The position numbers and the translations under genes were made by a program. The notes beneath the pieces were generated by a model. That model was not told the origin of the DNA. It did no database searches and saw nothing but the letters and a program-made list of their open reading frames with translations. Positions 1-8,487 of a stretch of 64,000 nucleotides of DNA are shown here, piece after piece. The stretch spans positions 744,001 to 808,000 of the forward strand of contig NZ_JAEVYN010000001.1 in assembly GCF_016807185.1 (NCBI RefSeq). The letters are read 5' to 3'. This DNA is from Leptolyngbya sp. Cla-17. Lineage in GTDB: Bacteria > Cyanobacteriota > Cyanobacteriia > Leptolyngbyales > Leptolyngbyaceae. Within the stretch, counting starts at the first letter, position 1; every line of letters begins with the position of its first letter.

Positions 1-209
1 AATTTTCATAGATCAGTCCAAAGAGAGATGTCAGCACAGCGGCTTTAACCCACTTTAAGTAGGCTAGCTATTATGCTTAGATTTACACAATAGTTGCTTG
101 CAAGCTGTATAGCGAGTAGCTGACAATGGATGTGATTGCCTTTCCGGCTGCCAGTTAACTATTGCTATGCCAGCCTCTCTACTATCTCACCTTCTAACAC
201 GCAATTCCC
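1..209. other. Left-edge intergenic sequence
   Basis: No coding frame, RNA gene or strong hairpin was recognised. It precedes the TTG start of the first small ORF and may hold its promoter. Confidence 0.4.
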
Positions 210-542
210 TTGAACGATCAATCCTTACCTAATGAATCGAGTCAGTCGGGAATCAATTTACCCCAACTGGTTGAGGCTGTAGTTCAAGCTGTAACAAAAG
301 TCGGTGAAAGCCGGAACTTAGAGACTGCCTTAGCCATTCGAGATGAAATCCGGCGCTTACCAAACGATCTCGTCACAGAGGTTTTGAATCAACTGATTCT
401 AAGATTGATTTTTATTGATCCATTGCTGTGTCGTTGGTTTGTGCTAGATGTGTTTTTGTATGATGCTGATCCAGATGCAAAAGCTGATGTTGCCGAGCGA
501 ATTAATGTATTGATGGCAGATTTGCGATCGCAGCAAAAATGA
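210..542 (+). CDS. Small hypothetical protein, 110 aa
   Basis: I do not recognise this protein. The frame opens with TTG at 210 and ends in a HIP1-like GCGATCG context. The protein is soluble and acidic, with no membrane segment. A helical core around residues 18-50 (LPQLVEAVVQAV) is followed by a hydrophobic stretch (LILRLIFIDPLLCRWFVLDVFL) and an Asp/Ala-rich tail. The absence of an ATG and of a clear ribosome site makes the start uncertain. It stands alone, convergent with the HxlR gene on the other strand. The composition looks coding, but the function is unknown. Confidence 0.5.
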   Translation: MNDQSLPNESSQSGINLPQLVEAVVQAVTKVGESRNLETALAIRDEIRRLPNDLVTEVLNQLILRLIFIDPLLCRWFVLDVFLYDADPDAKADVAERINVLMADLRSQQK

Positions 543-618
543 TTTTTTTGTCCATTAGTCCAAGCTTTTTTTGCTTATTCAAAGTTGTGAATGAGTAATC
601 AATGCAGGGCTGTTTGGG

Positions 619-960
619 TCAAACAGATTGATTCATGTTCATCCGTTTAAGATGCTCTTGTCCCCACTCACACAGGGGTTGAAAGACGGGTATAAGGGTT
701 CGGCCGTAGCTTGTGAAGGCATACTCAACCTTTGGAGGCATGGCTGATAAAGTCGTGCGGCTAATGATGGTGTCTTTTTCGAGTTCCTTAAGTTGCTGAA
801 TCAGCATTTTCTCGCTAATTTCAGGCATTAACCGTCTTAACTCGCTGTAGCGTTTTCCGCCATCTTTAAGATGCCACAAAATTAAAAGCTTCCATTTGCC
901 GCCCAATACGCTAAGAGTCATTTGCACAAAGGATGTGCCGTCGGTTTGATCTGATTGCAT
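619..960 (-). CDS. HxlR-family winged-helix transcriptional regulator
   Basis: This is a 113-aa protein of the usual HxlR length and layout. The core GGKWKLLILWHL, then RYSELRRLMPEISEKML and LKELEKDTIISRT, is the family's winged helix-turn-helix, followed by the wing (PPKVEYAFTSYGRTL) and a C-terminal dimerisation helix. HxlR proteins usually sense redox or electrophile stress through a Cys and control adjacent oxidoreductase genes. The only Cys here is in the C-terminal helix (QPLCEWG). It is divergent from the SDR and MFS genes at 1.1-3.3 kb, which are plausible targets by inference. Confidence 0.9.
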   Translation of the reverse strand: MQSDQTDGTSFVQMTLSVLGGKWKLLILWHLKDGGKRYSELRRLMPEISEKMLIQQLKELEKDTIISRTTLSAMPPKVEYAFTSYGRTLIPVFQPLCEWGQEHLKRMNMNQSV

Positions 961-1002
961 CAGAATCGCTTCTTTCGTGAGCCTACATTGACCTTACAAA
1001 AA

Positions 1003-1036
1003 AGTAAGTACTTCCCAAAAAGTTAGTAGGAGTATA
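1003..1036. promoter_or_regulatory. Candidate HxlR operator region
   Basis: Upstream of the HxlR gene lie the palindrome AAGTACTT (1006-1013) and related TAGTAGG and GTATAC motifs. Short AT-rich GTAC-type repeats upstream of an HxlR gene often serve for autoregulation. This rests on position and symmetry only. Confidence 0.25.
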
Positions 1037-1083
1037 CCTTAATGGTTAGTAATTATTTCCAGTTTTGATCGGGAGGCAAGGCA

Positions 1084-1283
1084 ATGTCAGCGTTGGCTGG
1101 CAAAGTAGCACTTGTTAGCAGGAGCATCGCGAGCGATCGCTGAACGGTTGGGGCGTGCTCGTGCAAATGTGGCTATTACCTACTCTGGCAACCAAGATAA
1201 GGCAGAGCGATTGTCGAGACGCTTAGAAGTAGTGAAGTAGAAGCAATCGCAGTTTAATCAGATCTGAACAATATCGAAAGTCA
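1084..1283 (+). pseudogene. Decayed short-chain dehydrogenase (SDR) remnant
   Basis: An ATG with a good ribosome site (GGGAGGC) begins MSALAGKVALV, a typical SDR N-terminus, but this frame stops after 19 codons. An adjacent frame continues the fold with AIAERLGRARANVAITYSG and NQDKAERL, then stops; a further piece, EAIAV-stop-SDLNN, resembles the usual AIAVQADLNN. The remnant therefore has at least one frameshift and two stops and has lost the catalytic half. It lies directly before an intact SDR gene and may be left from an older SDR or a recombination event. Confidence 0.65.
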
Positions 1284-1340
1284 ATGGGTGAATGGCTAGA
1301 TCATTCAGATGAACGGCGGCATTTTATAGAGGAGGAAAAG

Positions 1341-2078
1341 ATGGAAATTGCGAATTCAATTGCGCTTGTGACAGGAGCCAACGGAGGCTTAGGTCAATAT
1401 TATATGGAGGCGCTGCGATCGCGCGGTGCTGCCAAAATTTATGCGGCGGCTCGTAATCCCAATTCGCTAGCCGACCTGGTAGCCACTGATCCCAACATCA
1501 TTATTCCGGTTGCTCTCGACATCACCAACGAACAATCAGTCAACCAAGCCGCGTTGTTGTGCCAAGACGTAACCCTGCTGATCAATAACGCTGGGGTTGG
1601 ATTCAATCAAGGGCTAATCGCCGCGCCTGATTTATCCCATGCCCGCATGGAAATAGACGTGAACTATTTTGGCACGTTGATGATGTGCCGTGCCTTTGCA
1701 TCGGTGCTGAAACAAAATGGCGGCGGGGCAATGATCAATATGGTGTCCATGGTGGCGCGCGTCAATCTTCCTTTCAACGGCAGCTACAGTGCTTCTAAAG
1801 CAGCGACCCTGTCGCTCACCCAGGGAGTGCGAGCAGAGCTAGCGGCACAAGGAACGCTAGTCATCGCGGTCTTGCCTGCGACCATTGATATTGGCATGGG
1901 CAAAGCTTATCCTGAACCGAAAGTGTCGCCTGAAGAAGTAGTCAGCGAGGCATTACAAGCCGCGATCGAGGGGGTTGAAGATGTTTACCCCGGTGAGCAG
2001 GCGAAACAAATGGCAGCACAGTTGCTTAGCGATCCAAAGATGCTGGAAAAAACAGTGGCGTTGATGTTGCCAAGTTAA
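1341..2078 (+). CDS. Short-chain dehydrogenase/reductase (SDR)
   Basis: This is a classical SDR of 245 aa from the chosen ATG at 1341, which sits 5 nt after a strong GGAGG. An in-frame ATG at 1284 would add 19 unlike-family residues. The NAD(P)-binding TGANGGLG is near residue 11, the LLINNAGVG motif near 80, and the catalytic Ser plus Tyr-x3-Lys (SYSASK) near 140. The substrate cannot be read from sequence. It precedes the MFS exporter by about 100 bp and is divergent from the HxlR regulator. The set resembles a stress-inducible detoxification unit, which is an inference. Confidence 0.9.
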   Translation: MEIANSIALVTGANGGLGQYYMEALRSRGAAKIYAAARNPNSLADLVATDPNIIIPVALDITNEQSVNQAALLCQDVTLLINNAGVGFNQGLIAAPDLSHARMEIDVNYFGTLMMCRAFASVLKQNGGGAMINMVSMVARVNLPFNGSYSASKAATLSLTQGVRAELAAQGTLVIAVLPATIDIGMGKAYPEPKVSPEEVVSEALQAAIEGVEDVYPGEQAKQMAAQLLSDPKMLEKTVALMLPS

Positions 2079-2179
2079 ACTCACTAATCAGAGTTTTGGC
2101 TCAGTTTCGTAGGAATGTTTTGAGCGTAGAAGAACACTACGATGCCTATGCAAATCGTCATTAAAACCTTCCTAAAAGT

Positions 2180-3349
2180 ATGATGAAATCCCGCAGTCCA
2201 GACACTCTTCTCGTCAAAGCAACGTTACTGCTGGTCAGCACCCTCACCGTCATGGCAGGCGCGACGATCGCCCCGGCTCTTCCAGCCATGCGGCAGCACT
2301 TTGCAGAGGTGCCTAATGCCGATTACTGGGTGAGATTAATCTTGACTGCTCCAGCGCTATTTATTGCGATCGGTGCCCCCATTGCTGGAACCATCATCGA
2401 TCGCTTTGGGCGCAAAGGCTTACTGGGTGCTGCCGTCTTTCTTTATGGTTTGGCGGGCAGTTCTGGTTTTTTGCTAAATGAGATTGGGCTGCTGCTGCTG
2501 GGGCGGGTGCTGCTGGGCTTGAGTGTGGCTGGGATCATGACCACCGCCACCACGCTCATTGCCGATTACTACGGGGGTGCTGCCCGTGCCCAATTTCTCG
2601 GACTGCAAGCCGCTTTCATGGGCTTCGGCGGTGTAATTTTCCTGACTCTGGGCGGCTATCTGGCTGACCTTAATTGGCGGTTCCCATTCTTAATTTACCT
2701 GCTGGCATGGCTGATTTTACCCTTCATTCTGCTGGTACTGTCCGAACCTTCTGCCAATTCGGCCGCACAATCCTCTGAGGCAGTTGTTTCCGAGTCAGTT
2801 CCCTGGTTGCTGCTGCTCACGACCTACAGTATTGCGCTGGTCACTCAAATTGTGTTCTACATGATTCCGGTGCAGATTCCTTTTTATCTTCAGCAACTCA
2901 CTAACGCCAATGCGGCTCAAAGTGGGCTGGCGATCGCCTGTGCCACGCTTGCCACTTCCATCAGTGCCCTCAGCTATCAGCGCCTTAAAGCGCGTTTTAC
3001 CTTTCTGAATCTCTACGCGATCGCGTTTTTGCTGATGGGTCTTGGTTATCTAGTCATCAGTTTCGGGCGCACCTATGAAATAGTCTTACTTGGCTTGGCG
3101 ATCGGTGGGTTAGGCGTGGGATTGTTAATGCCTAACATGACTGTATGTTTGACCTCATCCACTCCAGCAGTTTTACGGGGACGGATTTTGGGTGGCTTAA
3201 CCACTAGCTTTTTTCTGGGGCAGTTTATTTCACCGTTTGCCAGTCAACCTCTCAGCCAATGGGTGGGATTGAGCACAACCTATGGATTGGCGGGTGGATT
3301 AATGCTGATGATGACCCTCCTGACTCTCGGTGTGATGTCTCGCTGGTAA
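2180..3349 (+). CDS. MFS transporter (drug/metabolite exporter type)
   Basis: This is a 389-aa integral membrane protein with about 12 hydrophobic segments. The loop between TM2 and TM3 carries the MFS signature GTIIDRFGRKG. Further on, GRVLLGLSVAGIMTTATTLI matches TM4 of the DHA1 drug:H+ antiporter group. Length is typical for a 12-TM MFS. It lies downstream of the SDR in the same direction. The exported compound is unknown. Confidence 0.9.
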   Translation: MMKSRSPDTLLVKATLLLVSTLTVMAGATIAPALPAMRQHFAEVPNADYWVRLILTAPALFIAIGAPIAGTIIDRFGRKGLLGAAVFLYGLAGSSGFLLNEIGLLLLGRVLLGLSVAGIMTTATTLIADYYGGAARAQFLGLQAAFMGFGGVIFLTLGGYLADLNWRFPFLIYLLAWLILPFILLVLSEPSANSAAQSSEAVVSESVPWLLLLTTYSIALVTQIVFYMIPVQIPFYLQQLTNANAAQSGLAIACATLATSISALSYQRLKARFTFLNLYAIAFLLMGLGYLVISFGRTYEIVLLGLAIGGLGVGLLMPNMTVCLTSSTPAVLRGRILGGLTTSFFLGQFISPFASQPLSQWVGLSTTYGLAGGLMLMMTLLTLGVMSRW

Positions 3350-3416
3350 TGATTCAGAGACTATTGCTGTTTCTCCGCCATCTCGGATTACGGTTAGTTA
3401 GGTTTGGCTTTGTGAG

Positions 3417-3557
3417 ATGATCCAGAACTTATCGGTGAAACTAGTAGCCTCCGCGATCGTGCCTGCGATCGCATTGCTTCCTACCGCTGCCACTAACGCA
3501 GAGAGCTTTTCAGGGTTGCGGGAGCTGAAGGAGAGAGGCAAAACGAGCAAAGTATAG
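3417..3557 (+). CDS. Possible small secreted protein or truncated remnant, 46 aa
   Basis: An ATG at 3417 opens a 46-codon frame with a signal-peptide-like start: SVKLVASAIVPAIALLP, then a possible AxA-like cut (TNAES), then a short charged tail ending KERGKTSKV. No ribosome site stands out. It may be a genuine tiny exported protein or the 5' stub of a lost gene. The remaining spacer up to 3809 holds HIP1 sites but no other convincing gene. Confidence 0.3.
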   Translation: MIQNLSVKLVASAIVPAIALLPTAATNAESFSGLRELKERGKTSKV

Positions 3558-3809
3558 TCTACAGAGAGTATGGAAAAGGGTTTGTCTAATTATTTAAAGA
3601 TGGGGTTTGTTTGCGCGATCGCTTTTAGTCTCAAGATTCAGCAGCGCCTGTCTGACTTAGTAGCGATGAATTGAAGCGTGTGAAGCATTCGCTGGCACTC
3701 GACCGAATAAAGCGCATTTATTTTGCGATGATCGATTGATGCTGCGACGATTAGAAATAATCCGAGTAGAGTAGGGTAAAAAAACTTAACGCCTTTCTAC
3801 AAATACTCT

Positions 3810-4802
3810 CTAAGGCTGGGCGCTAATTATCTGCCAACGAGAGCGCAATTCTTCAATATGTCTGTTCTCATTTCCCTTCTTTAGATGCCTCGGACTGCTT
3901 TCAAACGATAGAGAAGATGGCATTGGATCTGAACCATAGGCAGCTTGAACAAATGCTTCTACCTCAGCATAACTAGGACTGTCGATTTCAGCAGAGGTCG
4001 GCATTTGATATTGCTGAAGTGCCGTAAAAAACAGTCCCGTACCATCATCAAAAAATCGCTCGGTCGTCGCTCCATAGTGCTCGTAGGGATGAAATGATAA
4101 ATCAGCAGGAGCGTGAGCAGCAACCCACGAAACATAGGACCAATATTCGCTGAAAGTACCAAACTGATTAGCAGAGCGTATCATCAGCAATAGCCAAGAA
4201 TCATCTGTTTGAAAATAGCGATTAATCTGCTGCTTAAAAGATTCGAGATGGGTTTGCTTGAACCACATGTGGTGCGGCACGAAAGTTCCTTCATGATCTG
4301 TCAGCGGCTCAACTGCAAGCACTGAACGGATCCATTCTGCCCAAGCAGTCACGATCGCAGCATTGCCCCATTGATTATGCTGAAGCAATGCGAATGAATA
4401 CTGCGCCTGCTGGACGATCGACCATGCTTTTATAGGCAGCAGATCACTATCCCAGACCATGAACCATTCGCTCAAGTCTTTAATCCCCTCAGCCGCACCA
4501 AGCTTAAGCAACTGTTGATAGAACCAGCCGGGGGTGTAAAGCGATGCTCCTAGCTCAAGCTCGGCACAGATTGCCTGCTTGGTCAGACCGCTCCTGTGAA
4601 AGAAGAATTCTTCCGCGTGAGCATAAACTGGTGCGACTTTCCACCCTTTGACTAGCGTTTTAAGGGATTGCGCTTGTTGCTCTGGTGCAATGACATGGAT
4701 CGAACGCGGTGCGTAGTGGGCGGTGATTCCCTCTAAGACAGCCCTAGTGTTCCAACGCAACTGATAGAGCGGGATCACAAAGTCGAATATTTCTGGCGAC
4801 AT
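3810..4802 (-). CDS. Glycosyltransferase-like protein (DUF6492-like)
   Basis: This 330-aa protein begins FDFVIPLYQLRW and continues IHVIAPEQQAQ, a start typical of GT-A-like nucleotide-sugar enzymes. VWDSDLLP near residue 117 fits the DxD-type metal and sugar-nucleotide site. Later HHMWFKQTHL and GTFSEYWSY resemble proteins annotated DUF6492 in bacteria. There is no signal peptide or membrane helix. It starts 19 bp after the stop of the sugar-phosphate cyclase and is almost certainly co-transcribed. Its acceptor may be the cyclitol made by that enzyme. Donor and acceptor are unknown. Confidence 0.65.
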   Translation of the reverse strand: MSPEIFDFVIPLYQLRWNTRAVLEGITAHYAPRSIHVIAPEQQAQSLKTLVKGWKVAPVYAHAEEFFFHRSGLTKQAICAELELGASLYTPGWFYQQLLKLGAAEGIKDLSEWFMVWDSDLLPIKAWSIVQQAQYSFALLQHNQWGNAAIVTAWAEWIRSVLAVEPLTDHEGTFVPHHMWFKQTHLESFKQQINRYFQTDDSWLLLMIRSANQFGTFSEYWSYVSWVAAHAPADLSFHPYEHYGATTERFFDDGTGLFFTALQQYQMPTSAEIDSPSYAEVEAFVQAAYGSDPMPSSLSFESSPRHLKKGNENRHIEELRSRWQIISAQP

Positions 4803-4821
4803 ATTCTTAGAACATCCCTCT

Positions 4822-6639
4822 CTAGACTTCTGACAGCATTTGTGCCCCGTTTTCTGGGTGAGCGATTAGCTCCACTGACGAATGAAATGTGGTTGAGGGG
4901 TCTTCTAGTCCCACATCCCGGCAGAGCGGCTCAATACCGATACCTTGTCTGGGGTAATCTGCACAGATCGTTTGGTAGCCTAAAATCGCCTCATGGAGCT
5001 GTTCACGGGTGAGAGAATTGAGATAACCACAGTGACCAATTTCACCCTTAGGCAGAGGTGCAGCCAAGTTTCCACCCCGCTTCTGAACCATTTTTTCCTG
5101 TGCCGCCCAAAGCGTTTCCTGGTTGAGCAAAATATCGTGCCAGAGGCTTAGCTCAAAGCTGCTGATCAGACGCAGAATCCGATGAAGCTCCTCAGCACTG
5201 ATCCAGTTGAGGCGATAACTCAGGTAGGCTCCAAACCCCATGCCAATGGCAACGGCATGACCATGCAGCAATCCAGACTCAATTTCAAAGCCTGGAGACC
5301 AGGTATGACCATAGGCATGAGGTCGACACTGATGCGTTTCGTAGAGGTTGTCGTATTCAGCCTCCACATAGCTTTGCATTGCTAGCCCCAGAATACGCTG
5401 CGATCGACGGCTAATCTCATCGTCGGGTTGACAGTGAACTGTACCAAATCGAGAAAGAATAAGCTGTGAACCTGCCTCCTCCAGAGCCTCAAAAAGCTCT
5501 ACGTTTTTCACAACCGCCATCTTGATAATTTCTGCAATGCCGTGCCGCAGCCATCCGGGGTGCAGGGTCTTAAAGAAAGAGCGATCAGTAATCGAAAGAA
5601 TGGGCGCATGGTAAGCCCCAAACAGATTTTTGTAGCCAAAGCCATCGCAGCAGGTGCGTGGAGATGGACCCGCATCAATCCCAGACACGATCGACGTCGA
5701 GAGCATCACATAGGGCGTATTGCGATGATACAAAGCGCAGGCAAGACCACCTGTATCGCTCAACACACCGCCACCCACAATCAACACAGGTTCATTTCTA
5801 GAAACACCTAGCCGCTTAAAGTCGCCCAGCATTCGTTCCACCGTATGAATGCCTTTATCAACTTCCATAGCTCGGTAGACAAGCTTATCGAGACGAATCT
5901 GGTGATGATGAAAATAATCCTCAATCTTCTGACCGTAGTAGCGCTCTACGTTCTGATCGATTAAACAAACACAGCGCTTGAAGGCGATATACATATCCCT
6001 CAGGAGGTGCTGCTGTGGGTCTAGCGAGTTCTCTAGCACCTTGATTGAAGTGAAGGTACTTGCGCTCATCACCGCCTCAATGCTTAGACCATCTAGCGTG
6101 CTGACGACATGTCCGCGACTTTCGCGATAGCTAGAGGTTGGATATAAGGCATGGGGGTTAGCCTTAACCAAATGAGCCGCTAGCTCCTGATAAAAATCTG
6201 CATCCCGGCTACTTAAGAGACGCGCCAAGAGCTTGGTTTTGCCCAGGTCAGACTGATACAGTCGATTTGAGAATAAAGACCACTCAGTTCCGATAGCTGC
6301 GTCAAAGGCCGTTGTGAGTTCGGTCAGCAGTCCAAAAAAGCTGCCTAACGAGAGACTCAAACTGCTCCGCAGTCTGCGGCAGGCTGACAAACCTGAAATC
6401 GCCTCGACTGAAGCAAATTCCTTGCCAAACTCTTCAGAAAAAGCGTTGCTTTCAATTAGCGCCAACAGCAAACTTCTGAACTCTACGCTACAACAAATGG
6501 CTTCAATCGCATCGTCCAGATCTTGGTAGGTCAAAGGCTCACTATCGTAGGTATCAATAAATGCCTTAACTGCTGAGATAGTTTTTGTCATCGTTAGCCT
6601 TTTAGGCACATGGCTTAAGTAAGTGGGATAAAAATTCAC
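4822..6639 (-). CDS. Sugar-phosphate cyclase, 2-epi-5-epi-valiolone synthase-like, with extra N-terminal domain
   Basis: Residues about 225-590 form a dehydroquinate-synthase-fold cyclase: NAD-binding GGGVLSDTGG, metal ligands in GIAEIIKM (Glu), YGHTWSP (His) and LHGHAVAIGM (His), and a C-terminal DYPRQG motif shared with C7-cyclitol cyclases. The loop GIDAGPSPRTCCDG replaces the IDAS..IK loop of dehydroquinate and desmethyl-4-deoxygadusol synthases and, from memory, is EEVS-type. The likely reaction is cyclisation of sedoheptulose 7-phosphate. The first roughly 220 residues are a helical domain I do not recognise, making the protein 605 aa against about 370-410 normally. ATG 6639 follows AAGGTG; ATG 6591 is an alternative. 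Confidence 0.75.
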   Translation of the reverse strand: MNFYPTYLSHVPKRLTMTKTISAVKAFIDTYDSEPLTYQDLDDAIEAICCSVEFRSLLLALIESNAFSEEFGKEFASVEAISGLSACRRLRSSLSLSLGSFFGLLTELTTAFDAAIGTEWSLFSNRLYQSDLGKTKLLARLLSSRDADFYQELAAHLVKANPHALYPTSSYRESRGHVVSTLDGLSIEAVMSASTFTSIKVLENSLDPQQHLLRDMYIAFKRCVCLIDQNVERYYGQKIEDYFHHHQIRLDKLVYRAMEVDKGIHTVERMLGDFKRLGVSRNEPVLIVGGGVLSDTGGLACALYHRNTPYVMLSTSIVSGIDAGPSPRTCCDGFGYKNLFGAYHAPILSITDRSFFKTLHPGWLRHGIAEIIKMAVVKNVELFEALEEAGSQLILSRFGTVHCQPDDEISRRSQRILGLAMQSYVEAEYDNLYETHQCRPHAYGHTWSPGFEIESGLLHGHAVAIGMGFGAYLSYRLNWISAEELHRILRLISSFELSLWHDILLNQETLWAAQEKMVQKRGGNLAAPLPKGEIGHCGYLNSLTREQLHEAILGYQTICADYPRQGIGIEPLCRDVGLEDPSTTFHSSVELIAHPENGAQMLSEV

Positions 6640-7037
6640 CTTAGGTCGCCTGAACCCTGAGTGAACCAGGATCTTTGTCTAGGGGCGTTTCCCGCTTAGA
6701 ATATACCCTATTTAAACCAAGCTTGTTGTACAGTGGCTTTTTAATTTTTCGTAGTCATAAATTTGTATCATGTGAGGCTGTAGTGCCTGTCTTTGCCAGC
6801 GATTCGCTTCGAGCACGTACAGAGAATGGCAAACTGCATCAACCTTCGATCGCTTGAGGCGTACAGCAACCTGGTTCACTTGATGACATGAATTTGTCTC
6901 AATGGTATTCAATTTGGCACTGTACACTTGACACCAGTGCTTAAGATTGCATCAACATCATCTTGAAGCGAGTGTTCAAATTTTAGATTACCTTGATTAG
7001 GAGATTGCCGTTCCACTGCAACATCAAGAGGTCAATC
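6640..7037. other. Intergenic spacer between cyclase and DUF981-like gene
   Basis: This AT-leaning spacer presumably holds the divergent promoters of the cyclase operon and the membrane-protein gene. Short frames on both strands do not look like real proteins. No RNA gene or strong terminator was seen. Confidence 0.4.
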
Positions 7038-7610
7038 ATGTTTATTGATTACATTACGCTGATGCTGATTAATATGGTAGCCGGATTGTTTCTACTGGCT
7101 TACTACGTATATCAGGGACTTGATAGCCCAAATCAGAAACGATGGATTCCTGGCTTCGGGATGACGGGCGGCATCGCCTTAGCAACTGGTTTACACATGA
7201 TATGGACTTGGCCGATCGTGGGTAGCTTTAACATCGCTTTTGGTGAAACCACCGTTTTGTTTGGGATTATACTCCTCACAGCGGCTATTGCTTTATCCCA
7301 GGGTTGGGATCTTCTAACAGTTGCAATTTATGCCTTTTTTGTTGGCATTGCTGCTGTCGTGATTGGATTCCGCATCATGAACCTCGGTTTGACAAAGCAA
7401 CCGTTGCTATCAGGCATTGGTTTTATTCTTACGGGGCTAGGAGGTATCTTTGCGGCACCAACTCTCTACCTAAAAACTAACCGAGCTTGGCGGCTGCTCG
7501 GTGCAGCAGTGCTTGTAGCGGCGGCTCTAATCTGGGCGCTTACCGGGTATCTTGCTTACTGGGGGCATCTAGAGACTTTCCAAAAGTGGGTTCCAATCCC
7601 TATGCGGTAA
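7038..7610 (+). CDS. DUF981-like multi-pass membrane protein
   Basis: This is a 190-aa protein from ATG 7038, which follows AAGAGG; the longer frame from 6993 adds 15 unlikely residues. It has about six or seven hydrophobic helices, including ITLMLINMVAGLFLLAYYVY, TVLFGIILLTAAIALS and LLTVAIYAFFVGIAAVVIG. The pattern resembles the DUF981 family, whose function is unknown. No catalytic motif is visible. It is a single gene with no clear operon partner. Confidence 0.65.
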   Translation: MFIDYITLMLINMVAGLFLLAYYVYQGLDSPNQKRWIPGFGMTGGIALATGLHMIWTWPIVGSFNIAFGETTVLFGIILLTAAIALSQGWDLLTVAIYAFFVGIAAVVIGFRIMNLGLTKQPLLSGIGFILTGLGGIFAAPTLYLKTNRAWRLLGAAVLVAAALIWALTGYLAYWGHLETFQKWVPIPMR

Positions 7611-7999
7611 ATTACAACTTGCGATGATTGTCTTTTTGTTAGCAGTTAAACCGTGTTTCCTTGGGGATGAAAGAGAACGCAAAAGCAGCCAGATCACTTT
7701 CTCAACGAATAACTAGGAATTTTAAGCGATGGTTTTACTGGACTGTTTGCTGCCTCTACTTTAGACATCAAAGGAATTTTCTACCCGTTATCCTTACCCT
7801 GGTCGATCTTGCTGGTCGATTTACTTCTCAGCCATCCTGACCATCAGTTCGATAAGCATGGAAGATAAACAAGGAATTTGAAGGGGTAGAGTGTAAAATA
7901 GACGACGATCGCACCGCTTGAAATGGCAACATTGTATTGAGCGCGATCGCTTTCAGTCAGCTGTCTTATCAATGTTGGAATTTTTCTGGTACCAAACCA
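7611..7999. other. Intergenic spacer with one doubtful small frame
   Basis: A frame of about 57 codons opens at ATG 7667 (MKENAKAARSLSQRI) but has no ribosome site and no recognisable domain. HIP1-like sites occur near 7908-7950. No RNA gene was recognised. Confidence 0.35.
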
Positions 8000-8428
8000 A
8001 TGCCAGCCAGGTTACAAATCAAAGCCGAAGATTGCTCTCCTTTAGGGCAGTTCGTTTTGCAATACCTGGAAAAGCAGAGTATCAGTATGAACCATCTCGC
8101 GGAGTTAGCAGGGGTACCGCAACCCCGGTTAAGGGGTGCCTGTTTTAAAGGAACTTGTCCTACTCCTGAAACCTTGAGAAAGCTAGCTAGAGTAATGGGA
8201 AAGCACCATCTAGAGCTGTATACCTTAGCCTATGAAGGAAGAATAGAGCAGCTTCCAGAAGATGCCGATGATATTTCGCTAGATCTTTTGATGCGAGAGT
8301 TGTTTGAGACAGCGAGGGAACTGGGCTTAGCCGTTCCAAAAGCCCGTCCTTCTAAAGCGAAAATCCGTAAAGCCCTGCTAACACTGGGTTTCAGTTCGGA
8401 CGATACCACCATATCTGAAGCTGGTTAA
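8000..8428 (+). CDS. Helix-turn-helix (XRE-like) protein
   Basis: From ATG 8000 this is a 142-aa soluble protein; an in-frame start at 7937 is possible but adds poorly conserved-looking residues. Residues about 13-60 (LGQFVLQYLEKQSISMNHLAELAGV, then RLRGACFKG, then ETLRKLARVMG) have the five-helix Cro/CI-type DNA-binding pattern. The rest is an acidic helix (LLMRELFETARELGLA) and a basic segment (KARPSKAKIRKALL). It is convergent with cpcG, across a hairpin. Target sites are unknown. Confidence 0.65.
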   Translation: MPARLQIKAEDCSPLGQFVLQYLEKQSISMNHLAELAGVPQPRLRGACFKGTCPTPETLRKLARVMGKHHLELYTLAYEGRIEQLPEDADDISLDLLMRELFETARELGLAVPKARPSKAKIRKALLTLGFSSDDTTISEAG

Positions 8429-8429
8429 T

Positions 8430-8464
8430 AAAAAAGGAGCTGTCTGAATGAACAGACAACTCCT
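8430..8464 (-). terminator. Rho-independent terminator downstream of cpcG
   Basis: A 12-bp stem with one mismatch (8435-8446 with 8453-8464) and a 6-nt loop is followed, on the minus strand, by a T tract (plus-strand A run at 8430-8435). It ends the cpcG transcript. Confidence 0.8.
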
Positions 8465-8487
8465 GCTAGCAAATTGCTGAGAGCACT

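Noticed and set aside
4822..6639. Cyclase as an ordinary 3-dehydroquinate synthase (aroB)
   Set aside because: The active-site loop, C-terminal motif and extra domain differ from AroB, and it is paired with a glycosyltransferase rather than shikimate genes.
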